Assembly: GCA_018398575.1 (NCBI GenBank)
Contig: JAGTXZ010000019.1
Coordinates: forward strand, 1 to 64,000
Reading direction: 5' to 3'
DNA: 64,000 bases
Source: Ampelomyces quisqualis
Taxonomy: Eukaryota; Ascomycota; Dothideomycetes; Pleosporales; Phaeosphaeriaceae
The notes beneath the pieces were generated by a model. It did no database searches. It saw only the letters and a program-made list of their open reading frames with translations, and was not told the origin of the DNA. The translations under genes and the position numbers were made by a program. Below are positions 10,630 to 22,574 of the stretch, piece by piece; the stretch's first letter is position 1; each line of letters begins with the position of its first letter.

Positions 10630-13325
10630 GTTAGATAAAAGGGCCTAGATAAAACTTTTTTTTATAGCTTAGTAAGCTTTCTAGTATTATAGTATAGCTA
10701 GTTATACTATTTTCTAGCTTAGTTATATATAAGAAAGCTATAAAAACTACTTTAAAAAAAAGAGCCTAGATAAAAGGGCCTAGATAAAAGGGTCTAGATA
10801 AAAGGGCCTAGATAAAACTTTTTTTTTATAGCTTAGTAAGCTTTCTAGTATTATAGTATAGCTACTTATACTATTTTCTAGCTTAGTTATATTAAATAAA
10901 GCTATAAAAACTACTTTAGAAAAGGGCCTAGATAAAAGGGTCTAGATAAAAGGGCCTAGATAAAACTTTTTTTTTATAGCTAAGTTAGCTTTCTAGTATT
11001 ATAGTATAGCTAGTTATACTATTTTCTAGCTTAGTTCTATATAAGAAAGCTATAAAAACTACTTTAAAAAAAAGGGCCTAGATAAAAGGGTCTAGATAAA
11101 AGGGTCTAGATAAAAGGGCCTAGATAAAACTTTTTTTAAATAGCTTAGTAAGCTTTCTAGTATTATAGTATAGCTACTTATACTATTTTCTAGCTTAGTT
11201 ATATATAAGAAAGCTATAAAAACTACTTTAAAAAAAAGGCCTAGATAAAAGGGCCTAGATAAAACTTTTTTTTTAAGGTTTAGTAGGCTTTCTACTATAA
11301 TAATATAGCTAGTTATAGTATTTTTTAGCTTAGTTATATTATATAAAGCTATAAAAACTACTTTAAAAAAAAGGGCCTAGATAAAAGGGTCTAGATAAAA
11401 GGGTCTAGATAAAAGGGCCTAGATAAACTTTTTTTAAATAGCTTAGTAAGCTTTCAAGTATTATAGAATAGCTAGTTATACTATTTTCTAGCTTAGTTAT
11501 ATATTAGAAAGCTATAAAAACTACTTTAGAAAAGGGCCTAGATAAAAGGGTCTAGATAAAAGGGCCTAGATAAAACTTTTTTTTTATAGCTTAGTAAGCT
11601 TTCTAGTATTATAGTATAGTTACTTATACTATTTTCTAGCTTAGTTGTCTTATATAAAGCTATTAAAACTACTTTAAAAAAAAGGGCCTAGATAAAAGGG
11701 TCTAGATAAAAGGGCCTAGATAAAACTTTTTTTTTATAGCTTAGTAAGCTTTCTAGTATTATAGTATAGCTACTTATACTATTTTCTAGCTTAGTTATAT
11801 TAAATAAAGCTATAAAAACTACTTTAGAAAAGGGCCTAGTTAAAAGGGTCTAGATAAAAGGGCCTAGATAAAACTTTTTTTTTATAGCTTAGTAAGCTTT
11901 CTAGTATTATAGTATAGCTAGTTATACAATTTCCTAGCTTAGTTCTATATAAGAAAGCTATAAAAACTACTTTAAAAAAAGGGCCTAGATAAAAGGGTCT
12001 AGATAAAAGGGCGTAGATAAAACTTTTTTTTAATAGCTTAGTAAGCGTTCTAGTATTATAGTATAGCTAGTTATACAATTTCCTAGCTTAGTTATATATT
12101 AGAAAGCTATAAAAACTACTTTAGAAAAGGGCCTAGATAAAAGGGTCTAGATAAAAGGCCTTAGATAAAACTTTTTTTTGATAGCTTAGTAAGCTTTCTG
12201 GTATTATAGTATAGCTAGTTATACTATTTTCTAGCTTAGTTATATAGTACAAAGCTATAAAAACTACTTTAAAAAAAGGGCCTAGATAAAAGGGTCTAGA
12301 TAAAAGGGTCTAGATAAAAGGGTCTAGATAAAAGGGCCTAGATAAAACTTTTTTTTTATAGCTTAGTAAGCTTTCTAGTATTATAGTATAGCTAGTTATA
12401 CTATTTTCTAGCTTAGTTATATAGTAGAAAGCTATAAAAACTACTTTAAAAAAAGGGCCTGGATAAAAGGGCCTAGATAAAAGGGTCTAGATAAAAGGGT
12501 CTGGATAAAATCTTTTTTTAGAGCTTAGTAAGCTTTCTAGTATTGTAGTATAGCTAGTTATATAATTTTTAAGCTTAGTTATATAGTATAAAGCTATAAA
12601 AACTACGTTAAAAAAAGGGCCTAGATAAAAGGGTCTAGATAAAAGGGTCTAGATAAAAGGGTCTAGATAAAAGGGCCTAGATAAAACTTTTTTTTTATAG
12701 CTTAGTAAGCTTTCTAGTATTATAGTATAGCTACTTATACTATTTTCTAGCTTAGTTATATCAAATAAAGCTATAAAAACTACTTTAGAAAAGGGCCTAG
12801 ATAAAAGGGTCTAGATAAAAGGGCCTAGATAAAACCTTTTTTTTTAAGATTTAGTAGGCTTTCTACTATAATACTATAGCTAGTTATAGTATTTTCTAGC
12901 TTAGTTATATATTAGAAAGCTATAAAAACTACTTAATAAAAAAGGGCCTAGATAAAAGGGTCTAGATAAAAGGGTCCAGATAAAAGGGTCTAGATAAAAG
13001 GGCCTAGATAAAACTTTTTTTTTATAGCTTAGTAAGCTTTCTAGTATTATAGTATAGCTACTTATACTATTTTCTAGCTTAGTTATATCAAATAAAGCTA
13101 TAAAAACTACTTTAGAAAAGGGCCTAGATAAAAGGGTCTAGATAAAAGGGCCTAGATAAAACCTTTTTTTTTAAGATTTAGTAGGCTTTCTACTATAATA
13201 CTATAGCTAGTTATAGTATTTTCTAGCTTAGTTATATATTAGAAAGCTATAAAAACTACTTAATAAAAAAGGGCCTAGATAAAAGGGTCTAGATAAAAGG
13301 GCCTAGATAAAAGGGCCTAGATCAA
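10630..13325. repeat. Composite satellite: hairpin core plus 14-bp modules, about 17 units
   Basis: About 17 units spaced 130-180 bases apart. Each has a core in which ATAGTATA and TATACTAT face each other across GCTAGT, nested inside TTTTATAGCTT and AAGCTATAAAA, so the core can fold into a long imperfect hairpin or cruciform. Between cores are two to five copies of a 14-base module, GGGYCTAGATAAAA, with Y being C or T. Differences in module number explain most of the variation in unit length. Some cores are variants, for example those near 11300, 12870 and 13190 with TTTAGTAGGCTT. No coding is visible. Confidence 0.9.
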
Positions 13326-14215
13326 CTTTTTTTTTTATGGTTTAGTAGGCTACTACTAAGGCGAGTAAGGTTCTAGTAGTAGTAGTAGTACTAGTAGAAG
13401 GTCTACTAAGGTGCTAGAGGCTTCTAGAGGCGCTAGGGCCAAAAGGGTCTAGATGCTCAAAAGGGCCTAGATAAAATGTCTGGATAACCTGTTAGGAAGA
13501 TTAAACAAACTCTTGAAAGGAAGATACGCTGCCAAAACCAAAGTATTTATAATACGCCTAGGTCTAGGCAGCCTTAGGTATAACAGTCTCTTTTATTAAG
13601 GGGTAGGCCTTAATGCTAGCCCTAATAGCGGCGTAGCGCTTATCAGGTGTAATAGTAGAGTTAGGAACCTAAATGCTTAAAGGATTGTACTGCGCAGTAA
13701 CATCGTTTATAGCAGTCTTAAACACAGAGAGGTTACTTACCCTAAAGTTATCTATAACTAGAGAGAAAAGCCTATATAAGAGTGTTAGTAATTGTTTTGA
13801 ATAATATTGCGTAGTAAGAAATAGTTATAGCTAAGAGTAGGCTATTAGGCAGAGGGTATTAATAGTGTTCCCTAGAAGAGAGGGGTATTAAGATAAGAGT
13901 AATAGGACAGGGGAGAGTGTTTTGCTATAGGCAACGTTACTATTGTTAAGACACCTCTCTCTCTTTCTGCCCCAATTAGATACTCTAACGCGTTACCTAA
14001 TAGAAGATGCAGGAAAACAGAGACAGCGTGTAAACATAGAGGAGGGCAGTATTAAGTTATTAATAATTTTTAACTATTTCTAAGGCAATAATACTCTAGC
14101 GTATAGCCTAGGTACTATATACGCAGGATTAATAGCATTATAGACAATCTAGGTGTTTGGCTGTAGATAATACTAGGAGAGCTAAGCGTAGGACTAAGGA
14201 GTAGTGTAGGCAGAA
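13326..14215. other. Start of the RIP-affected repeat block; no readable gene
   Basis: A short AGT-rich microsatellite lies near 13370-13400, followed by two last copies of the satellite module near 13440-13475. Base composition then shifts: G and C rise and CpG becomes common, but CTAG and TAG are everywhere and no frame stays open. At 13915-13940 is a copy of the inverted-repeat end GTGTTTTGCTATAGGCAAC also seen at 14222, followed by CTCTC-rich sequence. Confidence 0.5.
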
Positions 14216-14219
14216 GAGG

Positions 14220-14703
14220 GGTGTTTTGCTATAGGCAACAACTAGAGTAGAGATTGCATAAGTAGTAAATTAATATTGTAAACTTACCTTTAGTACCTTT
14301 GTAAGGTAGTTATATATAAAGTAAAGTTAGCGCAGTAAGCGCGCTACTGCTATCTGCTGCAGATTGTGTACCAATTACTGCTTATAGTTAGTTAGATTAT
14401 TCTCTTTAAGAACTCTTGCTATATTACTTGCGTGTAGCTAGTGCAGTAGTAGAGGTTATAGAGGAAGGCGTATTGTAAACGTAAGTGTTTGTAGATAGAC
14501 TATAGTGTTAATTTAGATAGTAGAGGACTGCTAAGATTACTAGCGTAGCAGCGTAATACGTAACGTTACTACTCTATTACCTGCAACAATATACTACTTG
14601 TATATAACGTTACTACCCTGTTGCCTGTAACAATATACTACTTGCACGTAACGCTGTAATCTACTTGCTTACGTTACTACCTAGTTGCCTACAGCAAAAC
14701 ACC
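14220..14703. mobile_element. Small inverted-repeat element (MITE-like), about 484 bp
   Basis: The left end reads GGTGTTTTGCTATAGGCAAC and the right end, reversed, GGTGTTTTGCTGTAGGCAAC: one difference in 20. No coding capacity is seen. Near the right end a phrase containing GTTACTAC, TTRCCTG and CAATATACTACTTG is repeated in tandem (about 14560-14660). No clear target-site duplication is visible, so the exact limits and transposon superfamily are open. Confidence 0.6.
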
Positions 14704-14974
14704 TCTATAGTGTAGGACTCCTATCTGCTTGCGTTTAGGCATTCTTATTATGTTATCTCTTAAAATTTAACACTACTAGCTTAAGGTTAAACAGTTTAAC
14801 TAAGTGTTGTCTTAGTGCATGTATATAGGAAGGCATGCTGTAGTGTTCTTATTAATTAAGAAGTTGTTCTGCGCAATACTCTAGAGGTAGTAGGTGCGTT
14901 AGAATATAAGGGGTATAGAATAGTAGCAACGTTGCCCTTGTAGGAAGACCCTCTATAGTGTAACAGGGCTGGCA

Positions 14975-17900
14975 TTAGATTCTAAAAGGTATACTATCTA
15001 CTTAGGCACGTTAGGTACTCTTCTTCTATACGTAGAAATAGGTTATCTAATTAACGTTGTAAGCAATGCAGCCTATAGGTTTCCCTTCTACCTAGGTAAC
15101 TAACTTAGAAAAATACTGTATAAAGTCTACGTCCTGTGCGCTATCTAATTCTCTATAGGTCTTGTCTGCAACACGCTAAATTTATATTTCTCTTACCTTC
15201 TTATAGTATTCCTAAAGGTAGGCCTAAGTATTAAGAATTGTATAGGGAAAGGTGTAGTTAGTGCTGCGCTCTAGGCAATCGCGATTTCTTCTAGTAGTAG
15301 GGTTAAACTACTTGGCACAAAGACTTATTGGCATAGTGCACTAGAAACACTATTCTTTAGGTAGGTTTCCTTGTAGTTTGTCTTGTTAGTACTTAGCTAC
15401 TACGTCTTTAGTAAACGCGTTATACTTAGCTTTAGAATAATTATATAGTTTTTAGTCTGTAAAACACTTAACGCAGTTATTAGTCTACTAATCCCCTGTT
15501 TCGCGAAGCTCCTCTAGAAGCTAGGCGGCCTCTTACTGTAGGGTAACTGCCTGGTCTTAGTTAAAGGTAAGCGTGTATTCTACCTAAGCCTTTTTGCTGC
15601 TGTTGGGTCTGTATAGAGCTATTAGGGTAGATAGCTGCAGGCTAGAGAATATACCTAATAGGTAGTGTTAGTGCTGATTTATGTGCTTAGGTTAGGAATT
15701 AAACTTTAACTATAGATTTGTTTGTAAGTAAGTCTCTTGTCAAAACGTGTAGTAGGTGTAGTAACTATAGAGGAGGCTCCTACGCTATTAGAGCTGTTCC
15801 CTAGTGTAGGGGATTTCCCCTATATTGTTATTTGTAGACAGAGAGAGGGGCATATTGCTGGCAGTATTTAGTCTACTAGGGTGCGATAGAGCTGCGCAGT
15901 AGCACTATTGTCTAAATAAGTTTGTTTCGCAGGTATAGCTGCAGGCGTAGCTACTATACTAACCTGTTTGTGTATAGTGCTTAGGTTAGTGCAGGAGTAA
16001 CACAGTACTTTATTAGAATAGTAATAGACGCGCAACGTATTGCTATTAATATACTAATTAATAGGGACACAAAGGCATCTAGACTTTGTTCTGCCTCTCT
16101 TAATAATATCCTTAATGATTTGGCAGATACTAGAAGTTTGTTTTGGTAGAAAGAAGTGTATACTAGCAACAATAACAATTCTTGCAATATATTATTTCCT
16201 GTCGCAGCTGCTGCAGCCTGTTTCCTGTAAGTAGGTTAAGGGGTAGTTAGGGTATCTAAACTAGATTACAAGACTAATACCTAGTATGTTAACTCTAGCG
16301 TTAAAAGCAGTAGTCGCTACAAGAACACTATACTAAGCTATAGTAAATTCAGCTTGCACCTTACTGCGCTCCTAGTCTGATATTTAGCTATAGTAGTAAT
16401 GCGCGCCTAAGTGCTTACTAAGCTTCTTAGCTATGCTTATTATAGAAACGTATACAAGAATCTTCTTATAGGAACTCTTCTCTACCTCTACGTATTGAGC
16501 TATATTTTTAATAGACAATTTAGGTAGAGAAGACAGGGTATGTACGTTATATTAGATATTCTTTTAAATAGTTAGCTCTTAGAAAACGTCTACTATGCTA
16601 CTTACACTAAGCATTCTAAACGCTTCTTTTTAGGCTGCTAGCAGTACAGTTGCTAACAGTAGGGTAATAGGAACTGTGTAGCGAGTAAGTTCCCTAATCT
16701 GTAATAGCTGTAGATAATACTTATAGTTGTCTATAAGAACGTAATAAAACTTATCTAATACTATGCGCTCTAGTCTGCCTAAGCCTTAGAGACAGCTAAC
16801 AAGAGTATAGAATTAAGAGAAACTAAGATGTTCTGGCATAGCAAATAAGACATGCGCTGTTTTGTTAAACACTTAAGCTCTAAACACAGAGGAGAAAAGA
16901 TATAGCTATTTACACTACTAGGTTAGATTAGTTCAAAGGGCAACTAGTAGTGTAATAATAATAGTTTGTCTATATTTGCTACAGTAAGTAGGGAGAAGAA
17001 AGGTAAGGCTCTTTCTACTACCTATACTAGCAATATAGGCAACTACTAGATGTCTCGCCAAGATGCGCTCTAGGATAGCGCGCTATTGTCTTCTAAAATT
17101 AGCGTTTCTGCTAAAGTTCTCTCTTAGTAATATCTTGGTATTAATACTGTGTAATATAGAGTGCGGCGCAGTCTTCTTGTTGTACTCTTCTTAACCAGGC
17201 GCTTTTAGCGGCAAGAATCCTAGGTTACAGTGCTAATCTGTTGAAACCTTAAAGAAGGTCTAGGTAGTATTATTTTGTAAGTAGAAGACTAAGGCAGTCT
17301 TAGCTGTATAGATTCTGTAGCTAGTATTTGGGGTGTAATTAGCCTGTTGTTCTACTATATCTAAGTATACTTCTTTAGCAGCTTCCTTAACTTCCTCTAG
17401 TAAGAGTACTTAGATCTTAGCCTTGCAGTTATCCTTATAACAGCCAAACGTAACTAGTATGTAACGCATAATAAGAGGAGAAGCCTCTGTGCTAAGATAC
17501 TGCAATATAGCCTTCTTTATAGTAGTAGTAATATAGGATAAGGTTGCGTGTTAATAACTAGACTTATTAGGCTACAAGAAAGCGCTATGTGCTTAGTAGT
17601 AGTAAGACATAGGTGTAGTATCTGTAGATTAAGTAGTAATAGTTTAATAGAAGAGTTGGATAAGCTATATATACCTTATAATAAGGGCGCCTATCTTACA
17701 AGGCAGAAAACAATACGCTATCTTAAGAGATTTGTTACAGTTATAGCCTTTATAGTACTAGGGCACAACTGCTACAAGTTCTTGGAATATAAATAAGTTT
17801 TAGTTCCTATTAGATACAGAGTTCTGTAGCTAGACGCTTAATAATTTAGTTAGGCAGGCTAGTTATCTACTTGTAAAGTAAATAAGCAAAAATAATAGTT

Positions 17901-19720
17901 AGAGGAAGTTGTCTACGCGCGCACTATACCTCTTAATTTGGTAGAAATTGTCTAAATTGTTAATGCGCAAATCCTTGTAGGTATTGTCTTAAGAGGCGAT
18001 AAACTCTTATTACTGCATAAAAGCAGATCTATAGCTAAGGCTTTTGTGTATAGGAGAGAACAGATTGTAACTAATTGTGCTATTACTAGAGTTGTATAGG
18101 ACAGCATCCTATAGGATAGGAGGTAGGTTACTTGTCTTGGTAATAAACGTTAACTCTGTAACTAGGGATTCTGCGTAGTAGTAGAGACCCTAGACTATGC
18201 TAACAAAGTATTTAAAGGATGTTGTAATATAACAGACAGTTACTGTTAAACTATTCTATTAAACAAAGGTATCTAACATCTTGCTATACTAGAATTAGGC
18301 AATATAATGCGAAGTAGTAATAACCTAGTTTATTATAGTAGGATATTTAGACGTTATATATTAGAGGACCTATAACTTAAATGCGTTACTGCTAGTAGTA
18401 GCATTAGTCTCTAACGCGAAGTGCTGTATCTTAGCCCTTTCTTGTTCCTAAATAATCTAGTCTACTTTAAATAGTTGCAGATTCTGTTCTTCTTATATAA
18501 TAGTACTTGGTGTTTTAACTACTATACTAGCTGGTTCTTTAAGGTAGAGTTTATAGTAGGCTGTAAACTTTATATGTTTCTTAACAGCAGAGCAGTTAGT
18601 TGCAAAATTGTATACTTTATAGAATCTCTTATCTTAGGCGTTAACAGCAAGAAACGTAAGGGAGGTAACTATAGCTAGGTTAAAATCGCGTTGTAGTGCA
18701 GTCTGCTCCAAAAGCGCTATCCAGAAATTGTAACATAGGCCTTCTAACACGTCTAGTTTGCTCCTCTTGTGTTTTGTCTCTACTTTAGGATACTTAGGGT
18801 AGAGGCTGTCTAAGTAGGCCTAGATAGGCCTCTAAGTGTATAACTAGTACTTAGTTACGTTAAGAGTAGGTAGCTAAGGAATAACGTTGTTAAATACATT
18901 GTAGAAGAATATAAAAATTGCAATAATTGTGCTGCTATAGCAATTGTTAAATCCCTAGTAGAGTAGCAGGAGTATAATAGGAATGTGCTGCAGGTACTCC
19001 TATATAACCTAAATCTAGGCCTAGCAAGACGTTAGGGAAATATAATGTTAGTACACTAACATTATACTTTTTACTACGTTAGCTAAGTACTGTAGTTGGG
19101 TAGAGCGTCCTGGTTTTGTATATTTGCAAACAGTTTCCTATTTTATATCTGCTACGCAGCGCTAGAACTGCGTGTGTTCTAGGTATAAGTAGGTTTATTA
19201 GTTAGGGATAGTTAGTACAACAGCGTTTACGCGCTTTTGTTCCTCCCTAACTCTTGTTTTTGCTGCAAGAAACTGCGCCTCTAAAGTAGCAAGTTGTATT
19301 AACGCAGGGTTAATAATATCCTATAGGTTAGGGGTAACTAGAACAGTTTTATTAGCTGTTAGGTCCTCTTCTACAACTACCTCCTCTATGTAGACGGGCG
19401 TAGTTTCTTTAATAACCTTAAAATATCTAGTAATATAGGTAGTTGCAGGTTGTAACTCCCTTGCGAAAAACTACTAACTGTACACTACTTACTACTGTTC
19501 GCTCTACTACTCTAGTTGTTGTTTATTACTTAATATAGCAGGGGTAAATAGCTTATGTTTAGCACAGAGATAGGTCTTTATATTCTTGATTATAGTTTTG
19601 CTAGTGCAAATAGTGCTGCATTACTTACACTTTAGTAAATCCTAATAGATTTTAAGACTAGGAATAGCTAAAATAGGTTTGCTTAGGATATGCAGATAGG
19701 CTAGCTAAACATAGAGATGC
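14975..19720 (-). pseudogene. RIP-ruined telomere-linked RecQ-type helicase, copy A1
   Basis: A minus-strand frame can be followed from about 19720 to a stop at 14975, interrupted by dozens of TAG/TAA where Gln or Trp fit. From the N-terminus: a Cys-rich finger-like piece (KCKQCSTIC, about 19600-19650), a long middle section, and the helicase Walker A region reading IGSRKSLTFLLPTY (about 16980-17040) followed by a hydrophobic strand like motif Ia. The tail has NNCVKC and then QCFQCTMPISLC near 15310-15370, a C-x2-C-x6-C matching CFYCYLPKFIC of the intact gene at 1437-8204. Length would be about 1580 residues, shorter than the intact gene because the Ser/Lys linker is not evident. It has the same orientation, toward the telomere. 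The start is uncertain. Confidence 0.85.
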
Positions 19721-19999
19721 TTGCGCTAGGTGTTAACAAAGGCTTAAAGGGCTTCTCTTTCCTTAATAGTAGTGTAATTAGCGTGTTTAGAATTAAAGTG
19801 TTGCTAGACACTAGCAGGATTAAGGCAATATTAATAATAAGAGCAAATAACAATACTATGGCTAGGAAGAGAATGCAGGCAAATATAGGTATAGACAGAT
19901 ATAGCGCTGCTTCGCACACAATAGAATAGTGTTGTAAAGAAAAGAGAGTTTTTTACGCTTTTGTAGCGTAGTAACTATAAGACAATTTTGTTAAGAGGA

Positions 20000-21660
20000 A
20001 AGTGTTTAAATCTAGCCTATTTTAGTTAAAGCAGGTTTTTTTAAAAGGGGCTTAGTAAGCAAGGGACAAGAGTATGTCGCTACCTAGCTAACGCACACTA
20101 TCCCTATATATTCTAGTAAGTACTCCTAGGCTAAGTATTTCTTAATAGTAGTTAGGTCTACTCTAAATTTAATCCCCTAAGATGTATCTTAATACGTAGC
20201 AGGGGCTAGAGTAGTGTAGGCTGTAGATAACGCTTTAGATAGGACTAAAAAAGTAATGTATACCTGGGTTCTAGACAAATATAACCTGCTAGAGGCATTT
20301 TTTACTAAGAATCTATATAATGCCCTGCTATAGATATGCAAGTAAACTAACTAAACAACGTTACTAAAAATTATTAACAACGTTTACAACAACCTGCGCA
20401 TGTTAATGCCCTAGGCTAATGTTTATAACTAAGTAAGCAAGGGAGAAAACGTTAATAAGGTATAGGCCTACTATTTGGCAGTAGTAGACAAGGCAGACTC
20501 TACTGGACCTAGGACTAGCAGAAAGAGATAGAGGAGAGAAAAGACAACGCAACAAGCTAAAAAGGCCCTGGTAGAAAAGATAAACCTAGCACTTGTGTAG
20601 ATAGTAGTAAGTAAGTAGAATTAGGAAGTTGTGTAGCGCATAATTAGTAGGATAGTAGAAGAGCAGCGTTATTATACGTACGCTAAATTGTTGCCTAGTG
20701 TAGGAGTTACTATAGTTTCTTAGATAATTAGTAAGGCTCTGTTAGTAGGATTAATAGAGGTATTCTAGGATTAGCAGGATGTCTTAAGAATTTAGAAATG
20801 TTAACGTAGTAGAGGACGCAAGTTGTTCTATTAGGTAGCAGTAGTAAGGAGTGCACTAGCTATGCAAGCGTATAATAACAATATGTTGCTTGTAAGAGGT
20901 AGTCTAAGTTCCCAAATAGTTCTATCCTAGTACTAGAATTGCAATACTATAGATAAGCAGAGTCTAACGCTTTTGCAACGCAAGAGATAGAAGTATAAGG
21001 TAGTAGAGGTAGAGAAATCAAGAGTAGACAGTATTGCAGATAAAATAAGGCAGTAATAGAAACTAAATGCGCTATATAAGGAATACACAACGCTAGAGAG
21101 AGAAATATAAGAGCTTAATATAGGCACTAGAGTAAGGGGACAACGTTATAATACCCTAGCGAAGGAGCATTTGTTCTAGTGCGCATATAAGAACAATAAT
21201 AGCAATCTGCTAATAAAGAAATAAAATACTAATCTTTGGCTGTGTTTTAGGTAGTTGTTAGATTAGGGAAAACAATAGAACATTATTAAAGTGCTTGTAG
21301 GGAGCGTTAGGATCTTTAGTTTGCTGCTAAAGAGTTTAATTGTAAATGCGTAGATTAAATAAATATTAATATAAACGCGTGTGCGTTAGTAGATAAGAAT
21401 AGTAATAGAGTGTAACAAGGACGTACCTGTAATTGCAGCTAAGATAGAGCTACTCTTCTTAGCTTGTATAGATAAAAGTTAGCCTCTGTTAGAGTTCCTC
21501 TTTCTAGAGCGACTAGATAAGTTTTATACGTCGCGCCTGTTGGCTTTGTTTAAAGGGTAAGTCTCTACAGCAAGAGTTATTATACAGCTAACTGTAGCAG
21601 TAAAGTAAATATATTAGATAGCAAATCTTAGAGTAGAGGGGTCTAGAGTTTAGGGGTCCT
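20000..21660 (+). pseudogene. RIP-ruined gene of unknown function, divergent from helicase A1
   Basis: One plus-strand frame stays readable apart from TAG/TAA interruptions. It includes ALDRTKKVMYTWVLDKYNLL near 20230, then NLYNALL, a basic middle (SRKR, RREKTTQQAKK) and a later charged part (TLEREI, RVRGQRYNTLAKE) near 21100. In copy A2 the Trp codon TGG at 20265 is TAG (54708), a direct example of the mutation type. The gene is divergent from the helicase with its N-terminus near 20.0 kb, so the two may share a control region around 19.7-20.2 kb. I do not recognise the family; limits are approximate. Confidence 0.6.
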
Positions 21661-21988
21661 AAATACACAAATAGGGAGGATTATATTAGGGAGTAATAAA
21701 GAGGAGTTAGAGGAATCTTTGTCTAATAGGTAAAGCATTACGGGTACATTAAGGGGTGTTAAAGCAGGTGCAATAGGTAGATACTAGAGAGAGAAGGTGT
21801 TTAGATAGAGGTAATATTAGCTGTTGCTAGCAGTAATAACCTCTACAAGTAGCTAGGTAAGAAAGACTACAGGTAACGTAGATTTAAAAGGCAACTCTAT
21901 ATTAATATTATAGTTATAGCGCGTAGGCTAACTAGGGACATTGCAGGATAATACAAAATAGTTAGTACATACACCTTAAGGTAGTGCC

Positions 21989-22283
21989 GTTTCCTGTAGT
22001 AACAGCTAAAGTCTATTTCCTGTAGTAGGAGCCTAAATTCTGTTTCTTATAGCAGGAGCCTAAATTCTGTTTCCTACTATAATAGCCAAAATCTATTTCC
22101 TACTGTAACAGCCAAAGTCTATTTCCTGCTGTAATAGCCAAAATCTATTTCCTGCTATAATAGCCAAAATCTATTTCCTGCTGCAATAGCTAAAGTCTAT
22201 TTTCTGCTGCAATAGCTAAAGTCTATTTCCTGCTATAATAGCCAAAATCTATTTCCTACTGCAATAGCTAAAGTCTATTTTCT
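21989..22283. repeat. 26-bp minisatellite, about 11 copies
   Basis: Tandem copies of a 26-base unit containing CAGCCAAAGTCTATTTCC and CTGYWRTAA, degenerate by transitions. The same array in copy A2 (56428-57089) has about 25 units, so the array changed length after the duplication. Confidence 0.88.
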
Positions 22284-22574
22284 AGTTGTACGCAACAGTC
22301 TATTTTAGGTTTAGCTATAACGCACTAACTAGAAATAATCTATTTTTAAGCTAGAACAGGCTGTACTACGTACAGTAGGTAATAGTAGAGGAAGAGAAAA
22401 GACAAAGTTTATATTTATTAAAGTGTTTCCTTTGTATACCTATAAGTATTACGCCTTAATAGTTAGGATTGCGTAGTTCTATTCTACTTACTATAGGTGC
22501 CTAGTATATAATGTTGTTCTTCTGCTACTATTTAAAAAGTAAAGTAAGAGCAGAGCCTTCTTGTAGTTGCGCCT

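Larger units (their letters stand above)
14919..22378. repeat. Long direct repeat unit A, copy 1 (about 7.46 kb)
   Basis: This stretch matches 49352-57183 from end to end in the same orientation, starting at AATAGTAGCAACGTTGC and ending just after CTGTACTACGTA. The copies differ by many transitions (C/T, G/A) and few other changes, as RIP of duplicates produces. Contents: helicase pseudogene (minus), divergent pseudogene (plus), and a 26-bp minisatellite at the right end. Copy 2 is about 370 bases longer, nearly all explained by extra minisatellite copies. Confidence 0.9.

Noticed and set aside
10630..13325. Degenerate telomere repeats, because AAAAGGG recurs
   Set aside because: The module is 14 bases with CTAGAT and does not reduce to TTAGGG; any similarity is limited to GGG.
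15981..16187. Leu/Ile-rich minus-strand frames of 68 codons at 15981-16187 and 50423-50629, and of 72 codons at 19701-19919 and 54143-54361, suggesting small membrane proteins
   Set aside because: They are conserved only because the whole unit is duplicated, and lie in or beside the ruined helicase. Hydrophobic look follows from AT-rich codons.
17548..17796. Plus-strand frame of 82 codons starting MLITRLIRLQ
   Set aside because: It lies opposite the helicase pseudogene A1, whose minus frame continues here; copy A2 does not keep it open.
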